Positions 62,459 through 64,000 of a stretch of 64,000 nucleotides of DNA are shown piece by piece (position 1 is the first letter of the stretch; every line of letters starts with the position of its first letter). Source of the stretch: CBDAPU01 sp965198875 (GTDB taxonomy: Bacteria > Pseudomonadota > Gammaproteobacteria > Eutrophobiales > Eutrophobiaceae); NCBI GenBank assembly GCA_965198875.1, contig CBDAPU010000002.1:1-64000 (forward strand), written 5' to 3'. The notes below the pieces were generated by a model that worked only from the letters and a program-made list of their open reading frames with translations, was not told the origin of the DNA and searched no databases. Made by a program: the position numbers and the translations under genes.

Positions 62459-63258
62459 ATAATTACTATGTTTACGTATACATCGATCCGCGGAATTTTG
62501 AAGAGTTCTATTACGGAAAAGGTAAAGGCTCCAGAAAGAATGCACATCTAAACGATGATTCATATAACGATAAGTCAAAGAGGATCAAGGCAATCAAAAA
62601 AGAAGGTTTGCAGCCCATCATTCGAGTGATTGCCCGTAATTTATCCGAACACAACGCATTACTGATAGAGAAAGCCCTTATCTGGAAACTGGGCAAGCAA
62701 TTAACCAATATTTCGTCCGGCCATTATAAGGAGAATTTTCGACCGTATGATACCTTGCATAAAGAGCTCTCCGGATATGATTTTCAAAACGGCCTACATT
62801 TCTTCAATATTGGCGAAGGCTCTCATCGCAGTTGGGATGATTGCAGGAAATATGGCTTTATCTCTGCCGGGCAAGGCACAGTACATAGTAATGACATATC
62901 AGGTCTGCATGAGGGCGATGTGGTCGCCGCTTATTTGAACGGGCGTGGTTTTATTGGTATTGGGCAGATTACCCATAAAGCTAAGCGTGTGAAAGAGGTG
63001 CGAATCAACGGCACTCTCCTGCTTGATCTTGAACTTAAATGCCCGGGTATGGCAGATAATTCCGATGATAAAGAGAAGTCCGAATACGTGGCTTTGGTAA
63101 AGTGGATCAAATCTGTTCCTGGAACCGAGGCAAAATGGAAGCCAAACAGCGGGCTATTTACTCCCCGGCCGGTTCGGGCTTCATTAGACGGTCAAACAAA
63201 AACGGTGGTATTTTTAGAACAGGAGTTTTCAGTCAATTTTGCAGAACTCATTAAATAA
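62455..63258 (+). CDS. GIY-YIG nuclease fused to an EVE/PUA-like domain
   Basis: A 267-residue two-domain protein. Residues 1-110: GIY-YIG fold of the LEM-3-like type, with YYVYVYIDPR, FYYGKGKGSR and the metal-binding Glu in LLIEKALIWKLG. Residues 114-265: LHFFNIGEGSHRSWDDCRKY, GFISAGQG, GDVVAAYLNGRGFIGIGQIT, a beta-barrel pattern like EVE/PUA domains, which in other proteins read modified bases. It is translationally coupled to the PD-(D/E)XK gene. A modification-dependent or nucleic-acid-sensing nuclease is the natural guess. Confidence 0.8.
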   Translation: MNNYYVYVYIDPRNFEEFYYGKGKGSRKNAHLNDDSYNDKSKRIKAIKKEGLQPIIRVIARNLSEHNALLIEKALIWKLGKQLTNISSGHYKENFRPYDTLHKELSGYDFQNGLHFFNIGEGSHRSWDDCRKYGFISAGQGTVHSNDISGLHEGDVVAAYLNGRGFIGIGQITHKAKRVKEVRINGTLLLDLELKCPGMADNSDDKEKSEYVALVKWIKSVPGTEAKWKPNSGLFTPRPVRASLDGQTKTVVFLEQEFSVNFAELIK

Positions 63259-63326
63259 TCAAGTGCTTGATATGCAAGAGATGTATGCTGATTGACTTAT
63301 TCACCATAAACAGAGGAGATAAAAAA

Positions 63327-63497
63327 ATGAAACCCCCAATTTGTTTCACTTCGCCAGCGGCGAATTATCACAGGATGCTTTTATTTGCTGGTTGTTATCC
63401 TGGGCGAGAGAAGAACATGCCAAAGATGATGAATCGTTGGACACGAATGCGCTTTATACTCACATGATCGACAGCTTGTTGGCGGCAGGCCGCCCCG
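63327..63497 (+). pseudogene. Second PD-(D/E)XK-type gene: 5' scrap with frameshift
   Basis: ATG 63327 has GAGGAG eight bases ahead. It reads MKPP and is then thrown out of frame by a C5 run; with one more C it continues NLFHFASGELSQDAFICWLL, SWAREEHAKDDESLDTNALY and THMIDSLLAAG, the N-terminal helix region of PD-(D/E)XK family proteins. It stops abruptly at about 63497, where the YHS gene begins on the other strand. Confidence 0.65.
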
Positions 63498-63686
63498 CCA
63501 CTCAGTGGAGAATTCGCTCTTGCCCTTACTTGGCGCGCCATCAGTAAAATAGGCGACCGGATCATAGCCCTGCATGGCGTAACCGTCTTTTGTCACCATA
63601 ATCTCGGTAGCGCTGTACTGCTCGCCGGTGCAGGCATTCAGCCAGAATAAAAGCAAACAACTACCCATGACTCTTTCCAACTTCAT
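63495..63686 (-). pseudogene. YHS-domain lipoprotein, 3' end lost
   Basis: Starts at ATG 63686 with AGGGG upstream. It has a lipoprotein signal (MGSCLLLFWLNACTG) and the start of a YHS domain, DGYAMQGYDPVAYFTDGAPS then GKSEFSTEW. At the Trp codon (63498-63500) the family sequence breaks off and foreign sequence follows. About half the domain is missing. YHS proteins may bind metal; this one is inactive as it stands. Confidence 0.8.
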
Positions 63687-63877
63687 CAACACACCCCTTT
63701 TATATAAATAATAGATAGCCGGAATGAAACCGGGTTCCTTCTCTGCTACATCACGCCATATGATGAAGCCCCTGCACCCGCCCAAAGCTGGCACTATCCG
63801 CCTGCCTTGCATGGGCGCTCTAAAAATGCCCGGCGGCGCCCCTGTACTCAAGGAAGCATGGACCTCATCAGGGCTCT

Positions 63878-64000
63878 TCAAGCAGTGGCAAAGAAGTCCA
63901 TGATGATATCCGCTAATGCCTTCGGTTTTTCAAGATGTAGCATGTGCCCCGCCCCCTCAACCACCTCGATCTTGAGATTATCGATACACCCATGTAGCTC
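63878..64000 (-). CDS. Alpha/beta hydrolase, C-terminal end only
   Basis: Open to the right edge. The 40 residues include VVEGAGHMLHLEKPKALADI and end DFFATA. GAGHMLHLEKP is the catalytic His loop of alpha/beta hydrolases of the lipase/haloalkane dehalogenase kind. Substrate unknown; the rest of the gene is outside the window. Confidence 0.8.
   Translation of the reverse strand, partial: ELHGCIDNLKIEVVEGAGHMLHLEKPKALADIIMDFFATA

Noticed and set aside
1..64000. tRNA, rRNA or CRISPR array
   Set aside because: No T-loop plus acceptor pairing, rRNA-like block or regularly spaced repeat was found by eye; a tRNA missed by eye remains possible.

Overview
The window looks like chromosome from a gammaproteobacterium of moderate GC. 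The evidence is indirect: an E. coli-type NADP isocitrate dehydrogenase followed by AceK, a full 14-subunit complex I operon in proteobacterial order with a DUF2818 gene at its end, Sco1/PCu(A)C copper chaperones, MetZ and YajQ. A complete minus-strand operon for the second half of the serine cycle (sga, mcl, mtkA, mtkB, hpr, ppc) points to C1 or C2 assimilation, as in a methylotroph or related autotroph. No rRNA, tRNA or CRISPR array was seen.

Layout. 1-3.4 kb: 3' part of a molybdenum hydroxylase gene, a TPMT-like scrap, a metallo-beta-lactamase hydrolase and a DUF2784 protein. 3.5-11.7 kb: serine cycle operon. 12.1-13.5 kb: metZ behind a SAM-II riboswitch with its own terminator. 13.7-18.3 kb: icd, aceK, apbE, yajQ. 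18.6-24.0 kb: a damaged selenoneine locus (senA scrap, intact senB, a selD fused to a flavoprotein) with a Fic gene inserted. 24.4-28.3 kb: ion permease, sco, PCu(A)C, psd. 28.3-45.8 kb: nuo operon on the minus strand, broken in two places by small inserts carrying DNA methyltransferase genes or scraps. 46.2-48.7 kb: His-rich TonB receptor and a small secreted His/Cys protein, probably zinc uptake.

49-58.2 kb is a mosaic of decayed prophage pieces (two S24 fragments, M15 endolysin, portal scrap, MuF head protein, Ner-like and DUF3102 genes with stops or frame breaks) mixed with cargo: two unusual membrane proteins and a secreted avidin-family protein with all biotin contact residues. A 55-nt inverted repeat brackets 3.2 kb of it. 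59.3-63.3 kb is a compact plus-strand operon (PcfJ-like protein, WYL regulator, PD-(D/E)XK nuclease, GIY-YIG nuclease with an EVE/PUA-like C-terminal domain) that resembles a defence system I cannot match to a named one. It ends at a recombination junction where a second, truncated PD-(D/E)XK gene runs into a truncated YHS lipoprotein gene.

How the genes fit together: glyoxylate is aminated against serine by Sga; the resulting hydroxypyruvate is reduced by Hpr; PEP is carboxylated by Ppc; malate is activated by MtkAB and split by Mcl to acetyl-CoA and glyoxylate. AceK control of Icd next door is what a cell needs when isocitrate must be diverted to glyoxylate, so the two neighbouring units may act together in glyoxylate supply (inference).
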